A DNA stretch of 64,000 nt from Draba incana. Its lineage: Eukaryota > Streptophyta > Magnoliopsida > Brassicales > Brassicaceae. The DNA is taken from assembly GCA_963576765.1 (NCBI GenBank), contig OY755210.1:10477222-10541221 (forward strand). The letters run 5' to 3'. A model generated the notes under the pieces. It was not told where the DNA came from and made no database searches. It worked only from the letters and a program-made list of their open reading frames with translations. The translations under genes were made by a program, and so were the position numbers. Shown piece after piece: positions 35,037-47,011 of the stretch. Every line of letters begins with the position of its first letter. Within the stretch, counting starts at the first letter, position 1.

Positions 35037-36286
35037 ATGGCTGATGAAGACGATACTCTCACTCAATTTGATATATCGAAAGAGGTATAAATTTAGGGAT
35101 TTTGATTTTCGATTTTCGATTTCATATATTTTCTGGGTTTTTTTTTTGTGTTGCTGAAGGATTTGATCTTGGAAAATTTCAGGAAACGGATAAGCTAATT
35201 TCAGAGGTGATTAGATTCGTGCTTTTCAAGTCGCATCAAAACTCAGGTTGTCCAATTAAGCGAGAAGATTTGACTCAGATTGTTACTAAGAACTATCGTC
35301 AACGTAACCTCGCGACTTACGTGATCAACGAAGCGAAAAGCAAACTCTCGAATGTATTTGGTTATGATTTGAAAGAGCTTCAACGATCTAGGTCTTCTTC
35401 TACAGGTCAATCAAGGCTTCCTCAGTCACAGAGTAAGGGATTGTTTGATTAATTGCCTTAAGTTTGTATAGAAATTGTGGTTAGATTAAGCTTAAATTGT
35501 TGTTGTTGGATTAATTTAGGTTCTGTTGACTCTAAATCGTATGTGCTCGTAAGTCAATTGCCGATCGAAGTGTTTAGGAAACACGTCGTGGAAGAAACCA
35601 CGACGCCGATGACTGGCTTCACATTTGCAGTTCTTGCTATTGTTCACCTTGCAGGTGGTAAAATGCCTGAAGGTATGTTTTCTGTGTATCTCTTTAGACA
35701 AATCTCTTTGGTTTCGATGCAATGTTTGTCCTGCGTCAGTCCAATCTACGGAAATTTTGTGAAAAGGAAAAGAAATTTAGTAAGAGACCTTCTTCGAGAG
35801 TCAAAAATTTGCTTGTTGACATCTTTCTTCTTGTGTCTACACTTTAGAAACGCTTTGGCATCATTTGAAACGAATGGGACTGCACGAAAATGACGAGCAT
35901 AATCCTGTGTTTGGGAACAACAAGCAGGTCTTGGAGACACTAGTCCAACAAAGGTGAGCCTTTCTATAAACTCTGTAACGGAACAACGACTGAGGCAAAG
36001 ATCTTGGTTTTGATCGAAACGATTTGGTCATTTTTGGACAGGTTCTTGCAGAAGGAGAAAGTAAATGGTCCAGAGGGTAGTACTCTGTTTTATGATCTTG
36101 CCGAGAGAGCATTAGATCCTCAAGTTAGCCAGAAAGTAAAAGATTATATCTCACAGGTACTACATGAAGAAAATACATCTACTTTGTGGGGGGTTTTTAA
36201 TCACATGTTTAGCTTTTGACTAAGACTTGGCTTTTGTGAAAATGCAGATCCTGAAGAATGATGTCTCAGTTGTAGATATTGACTAG
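35037..36286 (+). CDS. NSE3: MAGE-domain protein, SMC5/6 complex subunit NSE3
   Basis: Six exons, 35037-35084, 35183-35432, 35520-35672, 35848-35953, 36042-36156 and 36248-36286, give 236 residues. The protein starts MADEDDTLTQFDISKE. The MAGE homology domain fills the rest: a first winged-helix part (LISEVIRFVLFKSHQNSGCPIKREDLTQIV) and a second with FAVLAIVHLAGGKMPE, TLWHHLKRMGLHENDEHNPVFGNNKQ and LQKEKVNGPEGSTLFYDLAERA. The C-terminus is LKNDVSVVDID. Plant genomes usually hold one such gene. Its product binds NSE1 (a RING E3) and NSE4 within the SMC5/6 complex, acting in the nucleus in double-strand-break repair and chromosome stability. Intron 1 (35085-35182) and others contain short open frames that are not real extensions. 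Confidence 0.95.
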
Positions 36287-36637
36287 TGGAAGATTTAGTC
36301 TTTGACTCGTTTAAGTTGTAGGATTGATGTCTTGATTAGTTAATGTAATATGTGAAGCTACTTGAGGAAACAAGTTGAGACAAAAATCAATTCTGATATA
36401 TTATTGTTGACTGAAAAGTTATGAATTTGACTTATAACTTGTCATCTGATAGCATGCATATACAATTAAGCTACAAAATGTTCAGCTATGAATTCAGCCC
36501 TCTCCAAATTTGTTGGTTCAGAGGAAATTGCTGATTATACAGGAAAGAGGCAAAACTCTAACCTGAAAAGTGAAAAGCTGTAACAGATGGCTTAAACAGC
36601 CAAACATTTTAGCTTGACCACATTTGCTTTGTTGAAG
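36287..36637. other. Short intergenic region NSE3/APRL4 (convergent)
   Basis: Holds the 3' untranslated regions of two convergent genes; nothing else seen. Confidence 0.5.
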
Positions 36638-37913
36638 TCACTGAGAAGCTGAACTCCCTCTGTTTGATGAGCTCGAATCACCGATTGAGACAGTGGCCAA
36701 AGACTTAGATGCCCATGCTCTAGCGTTCATAGCTCCTCCCTGCAGATTACTCCTCTTGCAAGGCTCTTTAAGATGCATGCATAATTGTACAGCTCGGCTC
36801 AGAAACCCCACGGTCTGTTCAAGCAGGCTTTCCAGTCTCATGTTCTGAGCAATCCCTCTCCAAGTGAATTTCATAAACACGACGAGTGTAGGGAAAATCA
36901 AGTGGAGTAATCTCAGTAAAACGAATACAATGGCGAGAGTCAGATAGGTCTCTTGACGAAGCATATTCTCAGGTGATCTTGCCCATGTGAATGGACAGTT
37001 CTCTGGCTCGGTGTTGTTTTGGTTCCCAAGATGTGGAACTGAAACGGTTTTCTCGAGAGAAGCTTTATCCAGCGTCTCGATACCTACAAATTTCCTTGTT
37101 AGTTCCACTGGTTTAGCAACTAATAGCAACAATGTGGATATAAGCACATAATGCCTTTACCGGTAACATCGCTGTAGAAAGAAACAAGAGAATCAAGCAT
37201 CCTGGTCCCTCGGTATCGTGCTCGCATTGTTGAATTCAAAATTAAGAGAGTAGGAAACCCATGAACTCCATACTTTGAGAGGGTGCTGCACAAGAACAAC
37301 TGAATCAAAACAGAGCAGCTAGTTTCAGATCATGTTAAAGATTGTGGCTCTTTTATTAACCTACCTCGGCTTGACGGATGATTCCTTAATTGCAAAGTGA
37401 GGAATCGAAGAGTATAGCGAAGCGATGACATCGAAGCTTGGCCTAAATGATCTTGAGAATGGACACCATGATGCATAGAAGAGTAAAGCAACATAGTCAC
37501 ATTTATTCTTATGAATCATATCCAAAGCAGTTTGCAACCAACGCTCATCACCCTTCACAAACAACACAAATGCCAAATTAGTAACAAATTCAAGAAATTC
37601 CAAAACAACAAACACAAGATGCAGCTGATAATTATTCGAATCAAAGCCAAAACCCAAGAGATTTTAAAATCTGGAAGCTCTAATTTTCAGCTAATTGCGC
37701 AATTTCGAAGCGTACCTCGGTGACGGCAACAAAATGAGGGCGCTCGGCGAATTCATCACCGGAATCACAAATCTGATCTAGAAACCCTAAGGTGTAATCT
37801 TTGGCAGACATCATAGCACAAAACGGAACCCTAACGGAGGAAGAGACCACGGGTTTGAACGTTAGATTCGTAAACACCGTGACAAACAGCAACAACAAGA
37901 TCCGTTTCTCCAT
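36638..37913 (-). CDS. APRL4: 5'-adenylylsulfate reductase-like protein (APRL4 type)
   Basis: Four exons, 37913-37716, 37552-37365, 37285-37161 and 37083-36638, encode 318 residues. The N-terminus MEKRILLLLFVTVFTNLTF is a signal peptide. A thioredoxin-like fold follows (about residues 65-170) with LLFYASWCPFSRSFRPSF; WCPFS replaces the redox CxxC, so only one Cys of the pair remains and classical disulfide exchange is unlikely. YGVHGFPTLLILNS carries the cis-Pro loop. A membrane segment lies near residues 210-235 (YLTLAIVFVLLRLLHLIFPTLVVF). This layout, signal peptide, Trx domain, membrane helix and no PAPS/APS reductase domain, defines the plant APRL proteins, which probably act in the secretory pathway. 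A GTG in frame upstream (37943) is not needed because the ATG at 37913 starts the signal peptide cleanly. Confidence 0.93.
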
Positions 37914-38245
37914 TAATGATACCCAGAAGCTCTCTCTCCCCACAGAGAATCAGGAAATGAAGAAGAAATCAAGAGGGATTACTGCTATTGTTGCCGAAAC
38001 CCAGAAATGATGAGAAGTCGAATTGGAATGGAATCGATGGCGTTTTTTAGCGGAAATTGTGAATCAGCTTTGATGGAATTGATGATGATGGGGGAGAGAG
38101 AGAGATATCAATGAAAAATTTGAGGAGAAGAGCGGTTGTGGTTGCAGCTTAGGCACTGGGTTGCTCGTAGGAACAAAGCAGATCTTTTATTTCTTTTTGT
38201 ATGTGTCATATGATAATAGATCCGATTCGTAAACTAGTTTTTTAA
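37914..38245. promoter_or_regulatory. 5' flank of the APRL4-like gene
   Basis: It contains the leader and promoter of the minus-strand APRL4 gene, with CATCATCATC and GAGAGAGAGAG runs near 38080-38105. No specific element was identified. Confidence 0.4.
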
Positions 38246-38400
38246 AACCTGGCTGGATAGCATAGTGCAAAACTGTATAGATAAAGATTTGTGTAATAAT
38301 GTTGGTAAAGCTTTTGATAAAGATTTCGTGATTGGTACAATCTAAAGCTGTATGAATTAAAAAGAAGTATAAAGATTTAAAAAAGTCTACCAATCAAACC
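38246..38400. repeat. Dispersed repeat, partner of 32.4 kb copy
   Basis: CATAGTGCAAAACTGTATAG followed by ATAAAGATTT and, at the end, AGTATAAAGATTTAAAAAAG and TCTACCAATCAAACCC. The same block order as at 32391-32500 suggests one degraded element family. Confidence 0.5.
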
Positions 38401-38402
38401 CA

Positions 38403-38535
38403 ATAACAATATCTAAACCGGATCTTTTCTCCTTTTTAACAGTTAATAACAATATCTAAACCGGATTTTTTTCTCTTTTTTAACAGTAAACAACAATATC
38501 TAAACCGGATTTTTATCTTTTTTTTAGCAGTAAAC
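38403..38535. repeat. Tandem repeat, ~44 bp x 3
   Basis: AACAATATCTAAACCGGAT recurs at 38405, 38448 and 38492, each followed by a T-rich stretch ending AACAGT. A degenerate fourth copy ends in TAAACTGGAT. Confidence 0.9.
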
Positions 38536-38715
38536 TGGATTTCGATTTCGATTTTTATCTCGGTTTAGATATTGGATTTTTAGGAGTGAGTTATCAACAT
38601 GGAATTTTTTTAAAAATAATTATTAAAATTTATTACTCAACCAACAAGATGTTTGACAAGTAGGGAAATATGATGAGAGTGTTGAAATTTAATTTTTTGT
38701 CATCTGAAAATATTA

Positions 38716-38973
38716 CTCTCTCCGTTTGTTTATAATTGATATTTTAGGATTTATTTTTTGTTTACAAATAAGTGATGTTTTCGCTTTCTAATGCACCATT
38801 AATTGATTTTTTGTGTTTTTGACTCTTTAAATTCTGCAGATTGAATTTTTATTGGTTGAAATGTATTGGATAAATAAAAAGTATTGTTTTATTTCAAAAA
38901 ATAAAGTAAATTTGATGATTTCTTAATATGTGTGTAGAAGCCAAAAACATCAATTATAAACAAACGGTGGGAG
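38716..38973. mobile_element. Stowaway-type MITE, 258 bp
   Basis: Terminal inverted repeats CTCTCTCCGTTTGTTTATAA and CTCCCACCGTTTGTTTATAA (reverse complement) are flanked by TA on both sides (38714-38715 and 38974-38975). CTCYCYCCGTTT ends and a TA duplication are the Stowaway (Tc1/mariner) signature. Confidence 0.88.
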
Positions 38974-38975
38974 TA

Positions 38976-40395
38976 TACTGTAATAAATTGAAATATAATA
39001 AAGAGGTAACCAGAAAACTTCGGAAACTAACCAGAAAAATATTTAACTTCTGAAGACTAAACCAAAATGAGGAAAATAAAACAAACGTTCCTACAACCCG
39101 AAGAAAAAAATCAAAATTCATAAACAAAAACAAAAAACAACAACATTAACGAACATGCCTTGCCAACTGAATTCTTTAAATTTTGAATGACAAAACAAAA
39201 TGAAGAGGACAATATAGGCCCAAACTACGACTAGCGAATCTCCTATAGTAAAGCAATACTATCTTCATAGCTTCTATTCTGACAGGAAAAAAACCAAGTT
39301 TAATTTTTGTCACTTTTTCAGAAGCGGCGATGTCGAAAAACAATGACTTTTAGACGTGCTACTTAGAAACCTTGAACTAACTAGACCACGATCATATTTT
39401 GAAGGACAAGGAACGAAACAAAATTTCAATTGGGTGAAAACGAACTAAGGAAAGAAAAGCAAGAGATCAACACATGGAATATCATCGTAAAACCACCCGC
39501 AGAACCAAAGAACAATACCAGCAAAGACATGAAACAACTAAAGACCAAGCAAATCACTATCTTTGTCTCAAATACGGCTAAAACACCCCATAACACCTTT
39601 AGAGAAACACACATAAACCTAAGAGCACACCATGACCCGGCAGAGAAAAAGCCATAAACTAATACTTATTATAGACTTTGGCTTGACACGAATATATCTA
39701 GCAAAGCATGCAAGAGGCATTAAATAGCCAAACCTTCAAGACCAAAAAAATATGGATCGATAAGGAAACACATTACACAAAAAATCTCGAGCCATAGCCA
39801 AACCTCTGCCGAAGACGAATGCTAGGCCTAAACCAAACTGACCAATGTGTGTTTGTAAGGAGTGATATTATGGTATGTGACAAGGTATGTTTGTAAGAAA
39901 TAAGAAGTTATTTGTGGCTTAGTGTTTCATGGATAGTGTTTTATGGCGAGTGTCAACATGTGTTTTTAAGTATTGATTTATAGTTTGATGGTGAGTGTTT
40001 TATTGTTACTATTAAAGTGTGTTTGTAAAATGGTTGTGGCTTCCTCATTTGTTTTAATTCACTTGTGTTCGTGCTTTGTTACCATAATTGAGTGTTTACT
40101 TGAATGTTAGTGATTAAATTTATAATAGTAGTTTTTTTTTACTAGATTCAGTTCAAGTGCTACAGTGATAGAGAGCACTGCACTCTGAGAGCACCATCTT
40201 ACGATGACGAAACTCTTCCGGTGGCTATTTCTATTCTCATGAATATTTGGTGGTTTTTGGTTTAATCTAATAATGTTCCTTTAGATTACTAATAAACTTT
40301 TATAATATAATGTTCAGTTGGATACGACTAAATATTATTCTTTATTGGGTAAAAATCGTACATTAACATAATGAAATATAAATATGTTTAAATAT
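38976..40395. other. Unassigned region
   Basis: About 1.4 kb with no recognisable gene. An A-rich stretch (38990-39830) is followed by a T/G-rich stretch (39840-40110) of unknown origin. Confidence 0.35.
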
Positions 40396-40404
40396 ATTGT
40401 ATAT

Positions 40405-40642
40405 CCAACGCTCAAAGTTGGTCCAGGTGGTAAAAGAACCTCGGCTGAGGTGCCCGCTACCCAGGTTCGATTCGCCCTGGCCACCGGGGGCTTTACCTGG
40501 GCTATCTCCAGCCTCCCAGACCGCCAGTTCCAAGGGACGTCCGCATGGGCCCATTACGGGTAGTTTAAAAATCCTTGGCCTAACAGGCTAGTCAGAGCGC
40601 GGTAATGCGGTCTGGATACTGGATTATCAAAAAAAAAAAAAA
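40405..40642 (+). mobile_element. tRNA-derived SINE
   Basis: Pol III A-box-like TGGTCCAGGTGG (40419-40430) and B box GGTTCGATTCG (40464-40474) are spaced as in a tRNA-derived promoter. A tRNA-unrelated body follows (GGGCTTTACC, ATGGGCCCATTACGGGTAG, GTCAGAGCGCGGTAATGCGG), and the element ends in an A14 tail. This is the organisation of Brassicaceae SINEs. The target duplication was not resolved. Confidence 0.82.
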
Positions 40643-41705
40643 GTTTGTAATTTTACCAAATGAAATGTCAGCCAAGAATGATACAACATAAAGAACAACT
40701 AATCATGAATATTGATCTATAAATAGCTTATTGCGGGTAAATTATCATGGACGGATTCATGATATCGACTTGGTCGACCATGCATTTGACAAACTAAGAA
40801 GAAAATCCTGTTTACGTTCAAATTTGACTACAAAACAAATCTTGGACATGGTCACATGGATAATTTTGTGTTGACGTACAATTCATAAAACAATTCATGG
40901 AGAAACTGAAAAATTAGCAATTCATCCCCTGATCGTAACTCCATCGAATCCAAGAGAAGATAAGATATTTTTTAGGGGATTTTTCTGAACTATACTATTT
41001 TTCTTAGTCAAATGTAAAATTACACCACTCTTTCTCTCTCTTCTATTTTTTGAGTCTTTCCCACTAAAAAGTCCATTTATTTACAAAACTGTCATTTCGT
41101 AGATTTTCTTTTTTGTTATGTAGACTTCCAATCAAAGATGAAAAATCTCCACAATCCTACAAGAATCAAACTATTTACAGTAATGCCACCTTCTTTAATT
41201 TTTCAACCACCATGAACAACCACCATGAACAACCAATTTCGAGCTCATAATGGCTCAACAACTAATTTTCGAGCTCTTAATGCTCTTCCATAATCCTTAT
41301 TACTTATTTCATTTCTTCCCATCTACAATTTCATCCATAATTTATCAAAAACGTGTTGATTTTCCACAAATCTTTCTTTACGACACCGTGAATTCTTCAA
41401 TATCGGTTAGATTTCCAAGTTCCGGTGGTGGAGGAAGCGAAATACGAGCTCAACGTATGAAAAAGAACCGAAATTAACAAAATCAAAATTTCAGATCTAT
41501 AATATCGCAGTGTACAGAAAAACCTAACTTTCTACTTGAATTTCCGATGGAAATGAACTTGGTATCACTAGAAAGCTGAGAGTCGGGGCTTTCCAACGGT
41601 ATATTAATCGTTTCGTGGGTCCTTCTATAACGATGGGAAATCAGCCCGCAAAATCAATGATCGGTGTACCTTCGGGATTGTAAACTAACTCTTTTTTTTT
41701 CGTGT

Positions 41706-42550
41706 AGACTTCCACGAAGTCTGCAAGTCAACAAAGAGGACAGATTTGCATTTGACCATTTATGAAAAAAATACGAAGTAGACTTCCAGGGAAGTCTGCA
41801 TGATTTCTTTGGAAACAAAAAAACAGTGCCACGTAGACAGGGTTAATTTTGCATTTGACCACAGGTTTGACCTTTTTGTGCAGACTTCCCTGGAAGTCTG
41901 CAAAAACGTAAGGATAGTTTTGCATTTGGAAATCTGAAAGTAGACTTTCAGGGAAGTCTGCACAGAAAAAGAGGTAGTTTTGCATTTGACCAAAAAGTAA
42001 AACGTTGACCAATATTTGCAGACTTCCAGAAAGTGTAGATAAACAGTGTAGACTTCCCAGGAAGTCTACTACTAAAGTCTACGAATTTGGTCAAATGCAA
42101 AACTACCCCCTTTTTTTTGCAGACTTCCTAGGAAGTTCACTTTCCATTTGCGGACTTCCAAAAAAAAGTTGCAATTGCAAAACTGTCTTGTACGGATGTC
42201 GACAAATGTTGCAGACTTCCTAGGAAGTCTACTTTTCTGTGCAGACTTCCTAGGAAGTCTACTTTTCTTTGCAGACTTACCTGAAAAAGTCAAAATCTGG
42301 TCAAATGCAAAACTACCCCCTCTTTTTGGGAAGTCTGCAAAAAAAAGTCAAACCTCTTGTCAAATGCAAAACTACAATTTGCAGACTTCCTGGAAAGTCT
42401 ACGGTTGTGCAGAATTCCCTGGATGTCTGCAAAGCGTTTGCCTAAAATGCAAAAGTACCCCTCTGTAGACTTCCAGGGACTGATTGGAAGTCTACACGGG
42501 AAGTCTACGGATAAAAACGGAAGTCTACAGAGGAAGTCTACAATATACAG
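41706..42550. repeat. Array of palindromic GTAGACTTCC / GGAAGTCTAC motifs
   Basis: At least 20 copies of a 10-bp arm, often paired head to head around a 0-4 bp centre (for example CAGACTTCCTAGGAAGTCTA), are scattered here. They alternate with GTTTTGCATTTGACCA and its reverse TGGTCAAATGCAAAAC. More copies occur at 42720-43040, 43570-43610, 44310-44365, 44975-45010, 45580-45620, 46260-46490 and 47160-47810. Reading frames through the array (for example 41728-42012) are translations of the repeat. Confidence 0.9.
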
Positions 42551-43060
42551 TTTTTTTTAAAACCTAATTATATGTCATTCTAGAATCAGATTTCATGTTT
42601 TTTTTGTTTTCACATGTGTGGCACCTATTTCTCTATCATCTCTGTAAGTTGACATGTTTTAGACTAATATTTATGGGGTAAATCTAATTTTTTCATTTGG
42701 TAACTAGTTAGCTCATTCAACGTAGACTTTCGGCGACTGATTTGAAGTCTACACGGGAAGTCTACGAACAAAATTGGAAGTGTATAGAGAAAGTCTACAA
42801 TACACAGTCTTTTCTAAAACCTAATTATGTCATTCTAGAAAGAGATTTCTTGTTTTTTGTTCTCACATGTGTGGTACATATTTCTCTATCATCTGTGTAA
42901 GTTTGACATGTTTAAGATTAATATTTTTGGGGTAAATCTAATTTTTTCATTTTGTGACTAGTTAGCTTATTCAACGTAGACTTCTAGCGACAGATTGAAA
43001 GTCTACACGGGAAGTCTACGGACAAAAACGGAAGTCTACATTGTACAGAAACACTAAAAC
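42463..43060. repeat. Tandem repeat, ~257-bp unit, 2.3 copies
   Basis: The block GGAAGTCTAC-AAACCTAATTAT-GTCATTCTAGAA-CACATGTGTGG-ACTAGTTAGCTCATTCAACG recurs with a period of 257 bp (AAAACCTAATTA at 42559 and 42816). A third, partial copy ends in CATTGTACAG. Confidence 0.85.
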
Positions 43061-44359
43061 GCATTTTTATAGATTTGAACATTATTTTTTGAAAAACTTT
43101 TGTCCTACACTTGAGTTATAATAGGTATTTTCTATACTTTGGACATGTTTAGTTATAAGATTTGCATGTCAAACTAAATTTTATATTTGTACCACCAATT
43201 AGCTCATTTGTGCATACTTACAGGGAAGTCTACGGTTGGTTTTCGATTGTTGTCAACTAAGCTTCATATGTTGAAACTTGTGTTCAAAAGTACGCTACTA
43301 TCATGTCTGGTCTTGAATTATTATTATGTTAAATTTTGTGTTAAAATTTGTGAAAAAAAAAAATTTAAACTTGTGTCCGGACTTGTGCTCAATCTAGGTT
43401 ATTCTCATGTTCAAACTTGTGTTCGAAAAAAAAACTTTATTTTTACTTCAATTTGAACCAAAGAGAAGGAGTTGTATCATGTAAGTATGTGTGACTAGTT
43501 AACCAGTAAGGCCATTGCAACTTATTCGTTAAATTTGACAATTCTTTTTGTATTATTATGTAGAGTTCAGCTGTAGACTTCCCTTGTTTTTTATGAACTT
43601 CCCTTGTAGACTTCTTTTAAACCTAATTTAAATTTTTACTTCTTTTAAATTGCCGCAAAATTTACTTCTTCTAAATTGCCGCCATACTTTTTTAAATTGC
43701 CGCCAAATTTAACTCTTTTAAATTGCCGCCAAATTTTAACCTAATTTAAAATTGAATAATTTAAAAACTTAGCTCATTTATGGAAACTTAGCTCATTTGT
43801 GGAATAAATTGATCTTGCTTGGTTAGCACCTAGCTAATTTGTAGAAACAAGTGTTTGTTTACATTTTTTATATTACTTGCTAAGTTACTTAAGCCACTGA
43901 TAATTTTAGAAACAAAAATAAAATTTGATTCGGTGTTATCAAAACTTATCATCGGGATATTTGAAAACAAAAATTTGATTCGGTGTTATCAAAACTTATC
44001 AGCGAAATACAAAAGTTTATATCTTTCATACAATGATACAACAAAGAAACTCTCTGTCACATCTTTAGCCTCAAAATCTCTTTCACAATGCTGCTTTGAG
44101 TGCTTCATCCACCATGCTTCTTGCGTATGGCGGGTCGTCGCATATTAAGATATTGTCGGAGATTGAACCAACTTTCACATGAACCAAAATAATAATACAC
44201 ATAAATTTAATCAAACTCCATAAACCATAAACAAACCTAAAAGATAAAAATAGATAGCACATAGTGTGATAGTAGGGAGTGATGAATGAATCAAATTGAA
44301 TAGTACACTTCCGTAAGTAGACTTCCCGTGTAGACTTTCGTAAGTAAACTTTCCGTGTA

Positions 44360-46230
44360 GACTTCCGTAACCTAAGAAACATAAACAAAATCAAATCATC
44401 TAAAAAAGCATACAAAGGACTAGATCTAGTGGAGATCGAAGAGTTTGAAGGAACAAATATAGTTTTTTAAGATTTTTTTTTTCATAATAAGCAACAAATG
44501 AGGAAAAACTTACCAAATATCTGATATTTGCGAATGTGTTAAGGATTGAGATTTTCTCGTTCATCGGTGTTCTTCCATTCAGTTTCAGCATCTTTCATAT
44601 CTCTAGATCTACAAAGCTAAGGAAACAAAAGTTGAGGAATCACAAACTCAACCAATAATGAAGCAACACATCCAAATTTCAAACCTTTAACATGGTTGAC
44701 GAACTGAAAAAGTGAAAATAGAGGCAAATACCTTTGTTGAAAGTGAAATTAGTTGCTAGAATCAGAAAGAGGACGAGATTTCGTATGGAATAGACCCTAA
44801 AATTGTTCAAATCGGTGGAGAATTGAAGAAGATAGGGCTTGGGCAAAAATTTCTCAAAAATCTCTCTAAAAACGTGAGAAGGGAGAAAAAGTTAGGAGGC
44901 TAGGGTTGAAAATAAAAATTAGGATTTTCATTGAAAAACTTGCTTATATATGGAGACAAAAATTAGGGTTAGTAGACTTCCAGTGTAGACTTTATGTGTA
45001 GACTTCTGTAACCTAAGAAACACAAACAAAATCAAATCATAAACATACAACGGACTATATTTAGTGGAGATTGAAGAGTTTGAAAGGACATAATAAGCAA
45101 CACATGAAGAAAACTCACCAAAGATCTAAGATTTGCGAATGTGTTAAGGATTGAGATTTTCTCGTTCATCGGTGTTCCTCCATTTAGTTTCACCACCTTT
45201 CATATCTCTAGATCTACAAAGCTAAGGAAAAAAAGTTGAGGAATCACAAACTCAACCAATAATGAAGCAACACATCCAAATTTCAAACCTTTAACATGGT
45301 TGACGAACTGAAAAAGTGAAAATAGAGGCACATACCTTTGTTGAAAGTGAAATTAGTTGCTAGAATCAAAAAGAGAACAAGATTTCGTATGGAATAGACC
45401 CAAAAATTGTTCAAATCGGTGGAGAATTGAAGAAGATAGGGCTTGGGCAAAAATTTCTCAAAAATCTCTCTAAAAACGTGAGAAGAGAGAAAAAGTTAGG
45501 AGGCTAGGGTTGAAAATAAAAATTAGGGTTTTCATTGAAAAACTTGCTTATATATATGGAGACAAAAATTAGGGTTAGTAGACTTCCCGTGTAGACTTTA
45601 TGTGTAGACTTCTATAACCTAAGAAACACAAACAAAATCAAAACATCTAAAAAGCATACAACGGACTAGATCTAGTGGAGATTGAAGAGTTTGAAAGGAC
45701 ATAATAAGCAACACATAAAAAAAACTCACCAAAGATCTGAGATTTGCGAATGTGTTAATGATTGAGATTTTCTCTTTTATCGGTGTTCTTCCATTCAGTT
45801 TCACCACCTTTCATATCTCTAGACCTGCAAAACAAAGGAAGCAAAAATTTAGGAATCAGAAGTGAGAGAAGAGAAGTATGTGCAAAATCATCTTAAAATG
45901 CATAGAAAGCACAAACTCAACCAATAATGAAGAAACACATCCAAATTTCAAATCTTTATAATGGTTGACGATCTGAAAAAATGAAAATTGAGGCACATAC
46001 CTTTGTTGAAAGTAAAATTAGTTGCTAGAATCAAAAAGAGGACAAAAATTTGTATGGATTAGACCCAAAAATTGTTCAAATCGGTAGAGAATTGAAAAAG
46101 ATAGGGTTTGGGCAAAAAATCCTCAAAAATCTCTCTTAAAACGTGAGAAAAGAGAAACAGTTAGGAGGCTAGGGTTGAAAAAAAAAAATTAGGGTTTCCA
46201 TTGAAAAAGTTGCTTATATATGGAGACTAA
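44360..46230 (-). repeat. Three tandem ~610-640-bp copies with promoter-like and exon-like parts
   Basis: Anchors (TAGATCTAGTGGAGAT or its variant) lie at 44420, 45056 and 45666. Read on the minus strand, each copy contains CCATATATAAGCAA (TATA-like), a leader (AAACCCTAATTTTTATTTTC, CCTAGCCTCCTAAC, CAATTCTCCACCGATTTG), a GT site after TTTCAACAAAG, and then an open stretch coding LNGRTPMNEKISILNTFAN-R or close variants, followed by GTAAG/GTGAG. The layout looks like the 5' end of a gene copied three times inside the element. I do not recognise the gene. Confidence 0.8.
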
Positions 46231-47011
46231 AACATTCGGTTAGGTTAAAACAAAATTCTTGTTAAGTAGACATCCGGTTAGGTTAATTATTTTCCGGTTA
46301 GGTAGACTTCCATATGGATGTCTACGGAACCTTATACTCTAAAATGAAACCCTAAACGCAACTGGAAGTATAAAATGGAAGTATAAAATGGAAGTATACA
46401 ATAGAAGTCCGCAATTCAAACACTATATCGACTGGAAGTCTACAATAGAAGTTTGCATATGTGAAATATGCTACAATGGAAGTCTACAATTCAAAACAAA
46501 AATCGACTTTTTCCTTAAGATTATTCATAATTGTTAACTAAATATATTATTGATCAATTAAACATTTGATATATTCATAATTTTATATTTTTTGGCAAAT
46601 TTGACATTTAAAATCTTGATATTATGAACTTTAAATGCAACCCTAAAAGTAAAAACATGTTTTCAAAATGTAATGTCAATCTATTTCCCATATTTTTAAC
46701 CCATAAGCCTCAAACTAATGTCCATGACTCATAATATTCAAGATTTTACATCCCCTCATAGTGAATTCAACTCTCATAATCAAACCCTAAACTTCTTATA
46801 AGTTGTTCATTATAAACCATGAATCATGTAACACAAATCTCTAAAACGTGAATCCATGACAATCATACAATCATAAAGACTATACATACATAATACAAAA
46901 CAATAACTAATACCATGTCCCCACATTGTTACAAAACTTCCAATGTAAAGTGATGAAATATAGTATTTCATCTATGATAGTATGTAGTTCATTCATTCAT
47001 TTTCATTATAA

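Noticed and set aside
40419..40474. tRNA gene
   Set aside because: A and B boxes are present but no cloverleaf can be drawn, and the unit continues into a SINE body with a poly-A tail.
41728..42560. Reading frames through the GTAGACTTCC array
   Set aside because: They are repeat-derived in all frames (KSAKKSRLPRKS-type output).
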